The translations under genes and the position numbers were made by a program. The notes under the pieces are model-generated. The model saw nothing but the letters and a program-made list of their open reading frames with translations. It was not told where the DNA came from and ran no database searches. Shown here piece after piece: positions 18,173-27,039 of a DNA stretch of 64,000 nt. Position 1 is the stretch's first letter. Each line of letters starts with the position of its first letter. This DNA comes from JALHNI01 sp044226365. GTDB lineage: Bacteria; Acidobacteriota; Terriglobia; Bryobacterales; Bryobacteraceae. The stretch covers positions 1 to 64,000 of the forward strand of contig JBGAHE010000030.1 in the NCBI GenBank assembly GCA_044226365.1, given 5' to 3'.

Positions 18173-19744
18173 ATGCCGAGCCTCCCTCGCCGCGCGTTTG
18201 GCCAGTTGCTCGCCGCCGCTTCGCTCCCGGCGCAAAGTCTGCTCGAGAAGACGGTGGTCCTCACCTTTGACGATGCCGTCAAGTCGCATCGCACCTTCGT
18301 CGGCCCGTATCTGAAGGACCTGGGCTTTGCGGCCACCTTCTTCGTCACGCACCGTTGGATGGACGATGCCGCTCACTTCATGTCCTGGCAGGACATCGCC
18401 GAGTTGCACGGGATGGGCTTTGAGATCGGCAACCATACCTGGACGCACGCCAACGTCTCCACGCCGCGGGGCGCTTCCACGCTGGCCGCCGAACTCGCGC
18501 TCATCGACTACGAGCTCGCCAAGGTGAAGGTGCCCAAGCCCGTCAGCTTCGCCTGGCCGGGCAACGGTTTCGGTCCGGAGGCCGTGCAGGTACTCCGCGA
18601 GAACGGCATTCAGTTCGCGCGGCGCGGGGCGCAGCCGGAAGTGGAGTACGGCAAGCTGAAGCTGGGGCCGGCGCTGGATCCGCATCGCCATCATCCGCTG
18701 CTGATCCCCACGACCGGCGACGCATACCCGGATTGGACCATGGACCACTTCATCAAAGTCGTGAATCTGGCGCCGGTCACCGTGCTGCAGTTCCACGGCG
18801 TGCCGGATGAGGCGCATCCTTGGGTGCATACGCCGCCAGACAACTTCCGCCGTTACATGGAGTATCTGAAGAAGAAAGGCTTCCACACGCTGGCCCTGCG
18901 CGACCTCGAGCCATTCCTCGGCACGCCCCACGACCCGATGCTGAGCGCGCGCCATCCGCAGCCAAAGGACGGCAAGCTGCCGCGGCCGGTGGAAGTGGAA
19001 AGCTCACGGCGGGAGCTCGCTTATTGGCGCGGCGTCACGCGCGAGCATGGCTACACCGCGGCCGAGGCTTCCCTCGTCACCGGCGAGCCCGAGCAGGACG
19101 GCCAGCTGGTCGACGGCTTCCGTCTGCGTCCGTATCCGGGTGGGCGGCACATGCGGATCGGGTTTCTGGAAGGTGCCGTTAATCCCATGCGCGGCACTAA
19201 GGCCTCGGTGTTTCTGCCCTGGGAGAAAGCCGGCTACCTGGTGATCGACGTTCCCGAAGCCGTGATGGCCAATGGCCAGATTCACTTCCTCGGCCATACG
19301 CACATTCCCACGAAATGGGACCAGCAGAACGTCGCGATCACGAATCGCGAATGGGTGCGGCGTCCCGATGGCTCGCTCACCAACGAATGGCCGCTGCCGG
19401 ACCAGGTCACCATTGGCGCCGCCGTGCGCCTGAAGGATCAGGCCGTGGAAATGGAGTGCTGGATTCGCAACGGCTCACCCGTCGCGCTTAAGAACATGCG
19501 TGCGCAGGTCTGCGTGATGTTCAAAGGCGCGCCCGCCTTCGCCGCGCAAACCAATGACAACAAGGTGCTTGAATCGCCCCGGGCCCTCATCAAGGCCGGA
19601 GGGCACACAATCCTCACCGAATGGGAAGATTGCCAGCGCGTGTGGGGCAATCCGCGCTGCCCCTGCATGCACTCGGATCCGCACTTCCCCGATTGCGCTC
19701 CCGGCGAAACCGTTCGCCGCACCGGCCGTCTTTGGTTCGCATAG
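18173..19744 (+). CDS. exported polysaccharide deacetylase (NodB fold) with C-terminal beta domain
   Basis: A 523-aa two-domain protein. The N-terminal half (about 30-250) is a NodB/CE4 domain: VVLTFDDAVKSH has the catalytic Asp pair, GNHTWTHA gives the metal-binding His-x-x-x-His, and WPGNG and QFHGV are the later CE4 motifs. The C-terminal half (about 270-523) is beta-rich with a cysteine-rich end (WGNPRCPCMHSDPHFPDC) and matches nothing I recognise. LPRRAFGQLLAAAS indicates Tat export. ATG 18173 is preferred to TTG 18167. The substrate could be chitin, peptidoglycan or acetylated xylan. The unusual second domain may bind it. Confidence 0.87.
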   Translation: MPSLPRRAFGQLLAAASLPAQSLLEKTVVLTFDDAVKSHRTFVGPYLKDLGFAATFFVTHRWMDDAAHFMSWQDIAELHGMGFEIGNHTWTHANVSTPRGASTLAAELALIDYELAKVKVPKPVSFAWPGNGFGPEAVQVLRENGIQFARRGAQPEVEYGKLKLGPALDPHRHHPLLIPTTGDAYPDWTMDHFIKVVNLAPVTVLQFHGVPDEAHPWVHTPPDNFRRYMEYLKKKGFHTLALRDLEPFLGTPHDPMLSARHPQPKDGKLPRPVEVESSRRELAYWRGVTREHGYTAAEASLVTGEPEQDGQLVDGFRLRPYPGGRHMRIGFLEGAVNPMRGTKASVFLPWEKAGYLVIDVPEAVMANGQIHFLGHTHIPTKWDQQNVAITNREWVRRPDGSLTNEWPLPDQVTIGAAVRLKDQAVEMECWIRNGSPVALKNMRAQVCVMFKGAPAFAAQTNDNKVLESPRALIKAGGHTILTEWEDCQRVWGNPRCPCMHSDPHFPDCAPGETVRRTGRLWFA

Positions 19745-19751
19745 CAGGCTT

Positions 19752-19757
19752 TAGAAT
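19752..19757 (+). promoter_or_regulatory. -10-like hexamer 6 nt before a GTG start
   Basis: TAGAAT at 19752-19757 is separated by six nt from GTG 19764. The identical hexamer and spacing occur before 53745 (plus) and 35081 (minus). Confidence 0.5.
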
Positions 19758-19763
19758 CGAGAG

Positions 19764-20903
19764 GTGTTCCGACGTCGCTTTCTTCAATCGGCTCCCGCGC
19801 TTTTGCTGACGCCCAAGCTCTCCGCCCGCGTTCAATCGATCGAGGTGATCCCCCAGCCGGTGGGCTATTACCCGGCTTGGCCCACGATGATTCGTCGTAA
19901 GAACGGCGAACTGGTGGTGGCTTACTCCGGAGGGCGCGAAGCGCACGTCTGCCCGTTCGGACGCGTGGAGATCGTGCGCTCGCGCGATGATGGCAAAACC
20001 TGGACGTGGCCGCAGGTGATCATGGACACCGCCATTGACGATCGCGATGCCGGGCTGGTGGAGACCGCCAAGGGTACCTTGCTGGTGAACACCTTCACGT
20101 CGCTCGCGTTTCAGAAAGTCCGCCAGGATGCCAAAGGCTGGGACGCCGATCGCCTGGCGCGCTGGGATGCCGTCGAGCGCGCCACCACGCCCGCCGAGAA
20201 GCAGAACCTCGTCGGCGCCTGGATGTTGCGCTCCACGGACGGCGGCTTGAATTACTCGGCTCCCTACAAAGTTCCCCTCACCTGCCCGCACGGCGCCTTC
20301 GTCCTCAAAAACGGCCGCATCCTGCACGCCGGCAAGAAGTACGGCGCCCCGAACGAACGCGGGGCCATCGGCGTGTGCGAGTCACGCGACGACGGCCAGA
20401 GCTGGAAATGGCTCGCGGCCATCCCTTCGCGCCCCGGCGACGACGACGCGCAGTATCACGAGTTGCATGGCGTGGAAGCGGCCGACGGCCGGCTGATCGT
20501 CCACATCCGGAACCACAATCAACCGAATGAACGCGAGACCTTGCAGACCGAATCGACCGACGGGGGCAAGACGTGGAGCGTCCCGAAGCCGATTGGCGTG
20601 TGGGGCCTGCCCTCGCACTTACTCCGTCTGGCCGACGGCCGCCTGCTGATGACTTACAGCTATCGCCGTGCTCCGCGTGGCAATCACGCCCGGGTCAGTT
20701 CGGACCACGGCCGCACCTGGTCCGAGCCGATCGTTCTCTCCGACGACGGCACGGGCGACTTAGGCTACCCCTCCACCGTCCAACTGGCAAATGGCGACTT
20801 ACTCACGGTCTGGTACGAGTCGCGCCGCTCGGGCTCCGCCGTCGCCAAGGTACCTGCGCCCCCGCTCTCCGAGTTGCGCCTTGCTCGCTGGACGCTTATT
20901 TAA
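19764..20903 (+). CDS. exported sialidase-fold (BNR repeat) hydrolase
   Basis: A 379-aa six-bladed propeller with five recognisable Asp-boxes (SRDDGKTW, STDGGLNY, SRDDGQSW, STDGGKTW, SSDHGRTW), the hallmark of exo-alpha-sialidases and related glycosidases. An FRRRFLQSAPALLL leader points to Tat export. The arginine triad of true sialidases cannot be verified by eye, so the substrate may be another acidic sugar. The GTG start at 19764 keeps the twin-arginine signal and has a TAGAAT box six nt upstream. It follows the deacetylase by 19 bp. Confidence 0.82.
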   Translation: MFRRRFLQSAPALLLTPKLSARVQSIEVIPQPVGYYPAWPTMIRRKNGELVVAYSGGREAHVCPFGRVEIVRSRDDGKTWTWPQVIMDTAIDDRDAGLVETAKGTLLVNTFTSLAFQKVRQDAKGWDADRLARWDAVERATTPAEKQNLVGAWMLRSTDGGLNYSAPYKVPLTCPHGAFVLKNGRILHAGKKYGAPNERGAIGVCESRDDGQSWKWLAAIPSRPGDDDAQYHELHGVEAADGRLIVHIRNHNQPNERETLQTESTDGGKTWSVPKPIGVWGLPSHLLRLADGRLLMTYSYRRAPRGNHARVSSDHGRTWSEPIVLSDDGTGDLGYPSTVQLANGDLLTVWYESRRSGSAVAKVPAPPLSELRLARWTLI

Positions 20904-21036
20904 GTTCGTGGTCAGCCGCCCCCCGATGGAAGGTCTTCGCGCTGGGCGGAGTGAAGCACTGAAGCGGGCGATCGAAGAAATCACCCGCCGGCCGCAAAAT
21001 TGTCAAACCAACTGAGGCCGGCCGCGTCCATTGGCC

Positions 21037-21813
21037 ATGATTCTTCTCGGTGTGCTGCTGGTTGCCGGCGTTATCGACACCAAGCCTTCGCCGGTCTTCG
21101 CCAATGTCACGATCGCGGGCCACGGGCCGTATCGCTTTCTGGTGGATACGGGTTCGGAGACCAGTATGGTCGATCCCAAGCTGGCTGCCGAACTGGGCCT
21201 GAAGCCCGAGTACCGCGTCGAGATCATCACGCAGTTGACAACGCGCGTTCTTCCGGCCCTCAAAGCCACCACGCTCAGTGTCGGCACGGAAGCGCTGCCG
21301 CCGCTCGAATTAGTCCTGCATCAGCTCGACCAGGCTCGCGGCATCGGCAACGACGTACGCGGCCTGCTCGGCCTCAACGCCTTCGGCCACCGTGCCTTCA
21401 CTCTGACTCCCGGGGCGGGACGCTTTGAACTGGAGGCGGAACGGCCCGTCGGCGAGGCGATCCGATTTGAGCGCGTCGAAGGCCGCATTGCCGTCAAAGC
21501 GCGCATGGGCGAAGAGACGCTGCGGCTGATCCTCGATTCCGGCAGTTCGCATGTCGTGCTGTTCCGCGTGCCGCAAGCGATGGCAAAGGTGCGTCCGGTC
21601 TCCACCACGTTCGGCACGCTTGAGGGAGCACGTAGCGTCGTGCCGACTTCGTGGACGGCGGACCTGCACTTCACCGACAAACTCAAGGTCGGCATGCAGC
21701 CCGCCGCCATCGTCCAGCGCCCGGGGACTGAGGTGGAAGGCCTGCTGCCGGCCGCGATCTTCAAGCGCGTCTATGTCGACCCCGTCCGCGGCGAAGTCGT
21801 GCTCGTGCGCTAG
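21037..21813 (+). CDS. retropepsin-like aspartic protease, exported
   Basis: A 258-aa protein with two aspartic-protease half-domains. The active-site motifs are FLVDTGSETSMVD (about residue 35) and LILDSGSSHVVLF (about residue 170), so both lobes are in one chain, as in clan AA bacterial periplasmic proteases. A short hydrophobic N-terminus (MILLGVLLVAGV) serves as export signal. ATG 21037 is preferred to TTG 21031, only two codons upstream. It lies 8 bp before the amidohydrolase gene, suggesting co-transcription. Confidence 0.85.
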   Translation: MILLGVLLVAGVIDTKPSPVFANVTIAGHGPYRFLVDTGSETSMVDPKLAAELGLKPEYRVEIITQLTTRVLPALKATTLSVGTEALPPLELVLHQLDQARGIGNDVRGLLGLNAFGHRAFTLTPGAGRFELEAERPVGEAIRFERVEGRIAVKARMGEETLRLILDSGSSHVVLFRVPQAMAKVRPVSTTFGTLEGARSVVPTSWTADLHFTDKLKVGMQPAAIVQRPGTEVEGLLPAAIFKRVYVDPVRGEVVLVR

Positions 21814-21821
21814 CATGGCTC

Positions 21822-23054
21822 ATGCGATTTTTCTGGCTCGCGGTCCTCGCTGGCTGTTCGTTGCACGCGCAACCTCCGCTTCTGCTCAAAGCGGCCCGCG
21901 TCTTTGACGGCGAGGCCCTGCGAACCAACTGGGCGGTGCTCGTCCGCGGCAACCGCATCGAAGCCGCTGGCCCGAATGTCACGGCGCTCGGAGCGCGCCA
22001 GATCGATCTCGGCAACGTCACCCTGATGCCCGGCCTGATCGAAGGCCACTCGCACGTCCTGCTGCATCCATATAACGAAGTGGTGTGGAATGATCAGGTC
22101 CTGAAGCAGGGCCTTGCGCTCCGTACGGCGCGCGCGACCAATCATTTGCGCTCCACCCTCAAGGCCGGGTTCACCACGGTCCGCGACCTGGGCACTGAAG
22201 GCGCCGCCTATGCCGACGTCGACCTGAAGCAAGCGCTACGCGAAGGGATCCTGCAAGGCCCGCGGCTGCTGACCGCCACCAGAGCGATCGTCGCTACCGG
22301 CACCTACGCACCCAAGGGTCTGGCGCCGGAATGGCACGTGCCGCAGGGCGCCGAAGAAGCCGATGGGGTCGACGGCTTGATCCGCGCCGTCCGCGATCAG
22401 ATCGGCCACGGCGCCGACTGGATCAAGCTTTACGGGGACTATCGCTGGGGCCCGCACCCTGGCGCCCATCCCACTTTTTCGCTCGAGGAGATGAAGCTCG
22501 CCGTCGACACCGCACGTTCAGCCGGCGTGCCCGTCGCCGTCCATGCGACCACTCCCGAAGGAATGCGGCGCGCCATCCTCGCCGGCGTAGAGACGATCGA
22601 GCACGGCGACAATGGCACTCCCGAGATCTTCAAGCTGATGGCCGAACGTCGGGTGGCGCTTTGCCCGACGCTCGCTGCCGGCGACGCAACCTCGCAGTAC
22701 GCCGGCTGGAAGAAGGGCCGGGAACCGGAGCCGGCTCGGCTCGTGGCGAAGCGCCAAAGCTTCCAGGCCGCGCTCGCCGCCGGGGTCAACATTCTGAGCG
22801 GCAGCGACGTGGGCGTCTTTGCCCATGGCGACAATGCGCGCGAACTGGAACTGATGGTCGATTACGGCATGCCCGCCCTCGACGCGCTCAAGGCTGCCAC
22901 GTCGGTGGCGGGGCGCATACTGCATCTGGACATCGGCGCCGTCCGCGCCGGGCTGCTCGCCGACCTGATCGCCGTCGAAGGCGACCCCACGCAGGACATT
23001 CATGCCCTGCGCAAGGTGAAGTGGGTGATGAAGGACGGCCGCGTCATCGATTAG
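21822..23054 (+). CDS. secreted metal-dependent amidohydrolase
   Basis: A 410-aa amidohydrolase-superfamily enzyme with signal peptide (residues 1-17, ending CSLHAQ). The binuclear-metal motif GLIEGHSHVLLH supplies the first His-x-His, HATTPEGMRRAILAGVETIEHGDNG the next two histidines, and SGSDVGVFAHG the final Asp. This resembles the imidazolonepropionase/prolidase-like group found exported in Acidobacteria and probably hydrolyses peptides or cyclic amides. It overlaps the 3' end of the convergent GNAT gene by 11 bp and probably shares a transcript with the aspartic protease upstream. Confidence 0.88.
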   Translation: MRFFWLAVLAGCSLHAQPPLLLKAARVFDGEALRTNWAVLVRGNRIEAAGPNVTALGARQIDLGNVTLMPGLIEGHSHVLLHPYNEVVWNDQVLKQGLALRTARATNHLRSTLKAGFTTVRDLGTEGAAYADVDLKQALREGILQGPRLLTATRAIVATGTYAPKGLAPEWHVPQGAEEADGVDGLIRAVRDQIGHGADWIKLYGDYRWGPHPGAHPTFSLEEMKLAVDTARSAGVPVAVHATTPEGMRRAILAGVETIEHGDNGTPEIFKLMAERRVALCPTLAAGDATSQYAGWKKGREPEPARLVAKRQSFQAALAAGVNILSGSDVGVFAHGDNARELELMVDYGMPALDALKAATSVAGRILHLDIGAVRAGLLADLIAVEGDPTQDIHALRKVKWVMKDGRVID

Positions 23055-23472
23055 TCTCCGGCTGCACAAACAGGTAATAGCTGCCATCCGGGCCGTCGCC
23101 CGCCTCGCCGACGGTCCAACCCAGCGCACGATAGAACGCCACCGCCTCCCGATTCGCCTGCAGGCACTTCAAGGTGCCGCGCCTGGTGAAGAAACCGGCG
23201 CAAGCGTCAAGCAGTTCCTTGCCGATGCCCCGGCGCTGATACGCCGGGTCGACAAAGAGGCTATGGACGAAGCTCTCCGGCTCCCAGATGGCGGCGAAGC
23301 CAACGGGCTGCCCGCCGCACTCCGCCACCAGAATGCGCTCCCCCTTCGTTACCTGGTCGAAGTCTTCCAACCGGTGCGCGTCGGGCGGTTCCCAGCGGAA
23401 CGCGGCGCGCCGCGCTTCCAGATAGATCCGTCGCAGCGCCTCTCGGTCCGAAGGGTGAAATTCCCGCACCAC
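23044..23472 (-). CDS. GNAT-family N-acetyltransferase
   Basis: A 142-aa GNAT acetyltransferase. The acetyl-CoA loop reads DPAYQRRGIGKELL, and the C-terminal LQANREAVAFYRALGW is typical of this family. The open frame continues to 23832, but that extension is antisense to pyrE. I therefore start at GTG 23472 (GTG 23469 is equally possible), just after an AAAAGG-type Shine-Dalgarno. Substrate unknown. The gene diverges from pyrE over 45 bp and overlaps the convergent amidohydrolase end by 11 bp. Confidence 0.83.
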   Translation of the reverse strand: MVREFHPSDREALRRIYLEARRAAFRWEPPDAHRLEDFDQVTKGERILVAECGGQPVGFAAIWEPESFVHSLFVDPAYQRRGIGKELLDACAGFFTRRGTLKCLQANREAVAFYRALGWTVGEAGDGPDGSYYLFVQPETNR

Positions 23473-23504
23473 GCCTTTTGGGACGTACCGAGAGCTGAGG
23501 TTGT

Positions 23505-23510
23505 TATCAT
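23505..23510 (+). promoter_or_regulatory. -10-like hexamer 7 nt before pyrE GTG
   Basis: TATCAT at 23505-23510 is followed by seven nt and the GTG at 23518, consistent with a leaderless pyrE transcript and supporting this start over longer in-frame starts. Confidence 0.4.
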
Positions 23511-23517
23511 TGTTTTC

Positions 23518-24069
23518 GTGTCCGCCCGCGATTCTCTTCGTTCGCTCCTCACCCGTCTCTCGATCCGCCACGGTAAGTTCAAGCTGGTTTCCGGCCTCGA
23601 AAGTAACATTTACATCGACGGCAAGTTGACCACCTGCAACGCCGAAGGCGTCAAACTGGTTGGCCAGGCCTTCCTCGAAGTCATCGAACGCAATGGCTGG
23701 AAGCCAGCTGCTGTCGGCGGACTGGTCATCGGCGCCGACCCGATCGTGGTCGCCGTGGCCCGCGAAAGTCTCGACTACGGCGACAAGCGTCCCATCCACG
23801 CCTTCCTCGTCCGCAAGGAGTCGAAGAAGCACGGCCTTCAGAAGTTCATCGAAGGCATCGAAAACTACGAGGGCATGGATGTAGTGATCGTCGACGACGT
23901 CTGCACCACCGGCGGCTCTACCAAGGACGCGATCGAGAAAGCACGCCTGGCCGGCATGAATGTCCTCGGCGCCATCTGCCTCGTGGACCGGGAAATGGGC
24001 GGCGACGTCACCATGAAGGAACTCAACTGCCCGTTCGACTCGGTCTTCAAAATCAGCGAACTGGTCTAG
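23518..24069 (+). CDS. pyrE: orotate phosphoribosyltransferase
   Basis: A 183-aa PRTase that converts orotate and PRPP to OMP in pyrimidine synthesis. The PRPP-binding signature VVIVDDVCTTGGS spans residues about 122-134, and the N-terminal KFKLVSGLESNIYIDGK and catalytic-loop KESKKHG are in place. The reading frame is open to 23263, but those codons are antisense to the GNAT gene, so GTG 23518 is chosen. The kup gene follows after 4 bp, so the two are likely co-transcribed although functionally unrelated. Confidence 0.93.
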   Translation: MSARDSLRSLLTRLSIRHGKFKLVSGLESNIYIDGKLTTCNAEGVKLVGQAFLEVIERNGWKPAAVGGLVIGADPIVVAVARESLDYGDKRPIHAFLVRKESKKHGLQKFIEGIENYEGMDVVIVDDVCTTGGSTKDAIEKARLAGMNVLGAICLVDREMGGDVTMKELNCPFDSVFKISELV

Positions 24070-24073
24070 CGCC

Positions 24074-25984
24074 TTGTCCCAACCCGATCATTCCGAAGCT
24101 CCACACCACGGCGGTAGTTTCGCGGCGCTCGCGCTGGGCGCCTTGGGCGTCGTCTTCGGCGACATTGGCACCAGCCCGCTCTACACGCTGAAGGAATGCC
24201 TGCATGCCGCCGCCCACGCGCACGGCGGCGCCACCCGCGCGGATCTCTTCGGCATCCTCTCGCTTATCTTCTGGGCGCTGCTGCTGGTGGTGTTCGTCAA
24301 GTACCTGATCTTCATCATGCGCGCCGATAACAACGGCGAAGGCGGTATCTTTGCGCTGCTGGCGCTCTCGCCGAAACACATGCGGGCAGGCAAGCCGGGC
24401 CGTATTCCCGCCGTGGCGATGTTTGCCGTCGCCGGTGCCGCGTTGCTTTACGGCGACGGTATGATCACGCCCGCCATCTCGGTCTTGAGCGCCGTGGAAG
24501 GTCTCGAAGTCGCTAACCCTGCCCTGCATGCTTATGTCGTCCCGCTGACCGTGGCGATCCTGGTAGTGCTCTTCTCGATTCAACGCCGCGGCACCGCCAC
24601 CGTCGGCAAGCTCTTCGGGCCGGTGATGATCCTCTGGTTCGGCACGCTTGCCGTGCTGGGCATTTATCACATCGCCCACCACCCGGAAATTCTCGCGGCG
24701 ATGCTACCGCATCACGCGGTCAACTACTTCGTCCGCCACGGCTTCAACGGCCTGCATATCCTGGCTTCCGTCGTGCTGGCCGTCACCGGCGGCGAGGCGC
24801 TCTATGCCGATATGGGGCACTTCGGCGCCAAACCGATCCGTTGGACCTGGACCGCCTTTGTGATGCCTTCGCTGCTCCTCGCGTACTTCGGCCAGGGCGC
24901 CCACGCCTTGCGCGCGCCCTCGAGCGTGGCAAACCCGTTCTTCTCGATGGTGCCCGCCGGCGAAGCCACCTACGCGCTCGCCATTCTTTCCAGCCTCGCC
25001 ACCGTCATCGCTTCGCAAGCCCTGATCTCGGGCGCCTTCTCGCTCACCCGGCAAGCCATGCAGCTCGGCTACTTCCCGCGCGTCTATGTGAAGCACACCG
25101 CCTCCGATGCGCAAGGCCAGATCTACATCGGCCAGGTAAATTACTTACTGGCCATCGGCTGCATTCTGTTGGTGCTGGTGTTCCGCGAATCCACACGACT
25201 GGCGGCGGCCTACGGCCTTGCGGTCACCGGCACGATGGTGGTCACCTCCTGCATCTACTACGTCGTGATCCGCGAAACGTGGGGCTGGCCGTTGGCTAAG
25301 GCCTTGCCCTTGCTGCTGATTTTCCTCGCGCTCGACCTGCCGTTTCTGTGGGCCAACCTGTTCAAGTTCCACGATGGCGGCTACGTGCCCGTGCTGATCG
25401 GCGCCGTCGTGATGACCATCATGGTGCTGTGGAATCGCGGCCGCACCCTGGTGGCTCATCGCTACTCACTCCGCTATCCATCGCCGGAGTCAGCCCGCAA
25501 ACGGATCGCCGCGCGCCTATTGGTGCGTGTCCCTGGCACTGCCGTATTCATGGCGTCGAGCCCGGAGATGATTCCGCCCGTGCTGGTCCATCACGTCGAA
25601 CGCACGCGCACTCTGCAGGAGACGCTCATCCTGCTCACCGTGCAGACCGCCAATCAGCCTACCGTCTCCAAGGCAGATCGCTTCACCGTGGCCACTTCGC
25701 CGGAAGGCTTTCACCGCGTGCTCATCCGCTACGGCTTTATGGAAGAGCCCAACGTTCCTGAGGTGCTGGAGCAGGCCGTCAAAACGGCGAACATTCCGTT
25801 CCCGGGCAGCGAAGTGACTTACTACCTGGGCCGCGAGAACTTTATCGCGTCCAGCCGCGGCCGCATGGGTGTAATCGCCGAATCCATCTTCGCCTTCCTG
25901 CAACGCAACGCGGTGACGGCCGATCGCTACTTCCGGCTTCCTTACCGTCAGGTGGTGGAAATCGGTACGCAGATGGATTTGTAA
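24074..25984 (+). CDS. kup: Kup-type potassium uptake permease
   Basis: A 636-aa inner-membrane K+ transporter, probably a proton symporter. The start LGALGVVFGDIGTSPLYTLKE is diagnostic of the KUP/HAK family. About 12 hydrophobic segments follow in residues 20-440, and a cytoplasmic C-terminal domain occupies the rest. Length matches E. coli Kup. The start is TTG 24074, 4 bp after pyrE. Confidence 0.95.
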   Translation: MSQPDHSEAPHHGGSFAALALGALGVVFGDIGTSPLYTLKECLHAAAHAHGGATRADLFGILSLIFWALLLVVFVKYLIFIMRADNNGEGGIFALLALSPKHMRAGKPGRIPAVAMFAVAGAALLYGDGMITPAISVLSAVEGLEVANPALHAYVVPLTVAILVVLFSIQRRGTATVGKLFGPVMILWFGTLAVLGIYHIAHHPEILAAMLPHHAVNYFVRHGFNGLHILASVVLAVTGGEALYADMGHFGAKPIRWTWTAFVMPSLLLAYFGQGAHALRAPSSVANPFFSMVPAGEATYALAILSSLATVIASQALISGAFSLTRQAMQLGYFPRVYVKHTASDAQGQIYIGQVNYLLAIGCILLVLVFRESTRLAAAYGLAVTGTMVVTSCIYYVVIRETWGWPLAKALPLLLIFLALDLPFLWANLFKFHDGGYVPVLIGAVVMTIMVLWNRGRTLVAHRYSLRYPSPESARKRIAARLLVRVPGTAVFMASSPEMIPPVLVHHVERTRTLQETLILLTVQTANQPTVSKADRFTVATSPEGFHRVLIRYGFMEEPNVPEVLEQAVKTANIPFPGSEVTYYLGRENFIASSRGRMGVIAESIFAFLQRNAVTADRYFRLPYRQVVEIGTQMDL

Positions 25985-26070
25985 GTCACACTGATAAGTT
26001 CGCGTTAAGAACGTAAAGGTTGCCGCCCAAATCCCTCGCGCGCGGGAAACGGGGTGTTAGCGTCAAGGGC

Positions 26071-26940
26071 ATGGGTATTCTGATCAAGCCGAGTCGCCGG
26101 CAAATCATTCAAGCGTTGGGAGCCGCCGCCGTGGCCGGCCCCGTGCTGCAGCACACTCCCCTCTGGGCTCAATCGGCCTGTACGGTCTTAGGTTCACCGA
26201 GCCTCACCGAAGGCCCTTACTTCGTGGACGAAGACTTGAATCGTCAGGACATTCGCCTGGACCCCGTCGACGGCACCCTTCAGGCCGGCTTGCCTCTCTC
26301 GCTGGCCATCAACGTTTCTCAGCTCACCAGCGGCAGTTGCACGCCCGTGCCGATGGCCGGCGCCTACGTCGACCTCTGGCACTGCAACGCGGCCGGCGTC
26401 TACTCCGACGTCGCCGCGCAAAGCTCCACCGGCCGCAAGTTCCTGCGCGGCTATCAGCCCACCAACCGTCAGGGCAACGTGTACTTCCTCACGATCTATC
26501 CGGGCTGGTACCAGGGACGCGCCGTGCACATCCACGCCAAGATCCGCACCTTCAACGGCACCGACCAGACTTACGAATTCACCAGCCAGTTTTTCTTCGA
26601 CGAAACGCTCACTGACCAGATCTATCAGCTCAGCCCCTACACGGCCAAAGGCTCGCGTGACACGCGCAACACCACCGACAGCATCTACACCGGCGCGTCG
26701 GCCACCGGCACCGCCATCGCGTCGAACAGCGGGTCCTACCTGATGCTGAATGCCCGGCGCAAAGCCAGTTGGGTGGAGGCCGAAGCCAAACTGATTTGCG
26801 ACCTCTCGCTGGGCAGTTCGCCCGATCAGACGCCCGGCGGCGGCGGTGGTGGCGCTCCTGGCGGACCCGGGGGCGGCATGCCTCCCGGCGGTGGCAACCC
26901 TCCTCCTGGCTTCATGCCCGGTGTCCCTCCCGGCGTGTAA
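26071..26940 (+). CDS. exported intradiol ring-cleavage dioxygenase-like protein
   Basis: A 289-aa protein of the intradiol (catechol/protocatechuate) dioxygenase fold. The Fe(III) ligand pattern is visible as AGVYSD and YPGWYQGRAVHIHAK (Tyr, Tyr, His-x-His). Unlike classical enzymes it has a Tat leader (SRRQIIQALGAAAVAG) and a Gly/Pro-rich disordered tail after residue 250. Exported homologues are common in Acidobacteria and Actinobacteria and may attack lignin-derived aromatics outside the cell. ATG 26071 is preferred to TTG 26020. It stands alone, with a palindrome at its stop codon. Confidence 0.86.
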   Translation: MGILIKPSRRQIIQALGAAAVAGPVLQHTPLWAQSACTVLGSPSLTEGPYFVDEDLNRQDIRLDPVDGTLQAGLPLSLAINVSQLTSGSCTPVPMAGAYVDLWHCNAAGVYSDVAAQSSTGRKFLRGYQPTNRQGNVYFLTIYPGWYQGRAVHIHAKIRTFNGTDQTYEFTSQFFFDETLTDQIYQLSPYTAKGSRDTRNTTDSIYTGASATGTAIASNSGSYLMLNARRKASWVEAEAKLICDLSLGSSPDQTPGGGGGGAPGGPGGGMPPGGGNPPPGFMPGVPPGV

Positions 26941-26955
26941 AACTGTCGACAGTTT
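26940..26955. promoter_or_regulatory. 16-bp perfect palindrome at the dioxygenase stop codon
   Basis: AAACTGTCGACAGTTT is a perfect dyad starting on the last base of the stop codon. It has no loop and only a short T-run, so a protein-binding site is as likely as a terminator. Confidence 0.4.
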
Positions 26956-26985
26956 CATGTTAGAGTTTTGTTTTCGGTTCTAGTT

Positions 26986-27018
26986 GGGAGCCTGCCGCTG
27001 AAGAGACGGTAGGCTCCT
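26986..27018 (+). other. stem-loop leader before the PLP-enzyme operon
   Basis: GAGCCTGCCG (26988-26997) and CGGTAGGCTC (27007-27016) form a 10-bp stem with one G-T wobble and a 9-nt loop, extendable by two pairs. The downstream sequence is C/T-rich rather than a clean T-tract. It could terminate the dioxygenase transcript or act as an attenuator for the operon starting at 27040. Confidence 0.5.
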
Positions 27019-27039
27019 TCTCTTCTCTGAGGACAAAAC

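Noticed and set aside
25998..26012. GTTC-N7-GAAC dyad (also at 36752-36766), considered as an SOS/LexA-type box
   Set aside because: An eight-base pattern is expected about once per 65 kb by chance, and neither neighbour is a DNA-damage gene.
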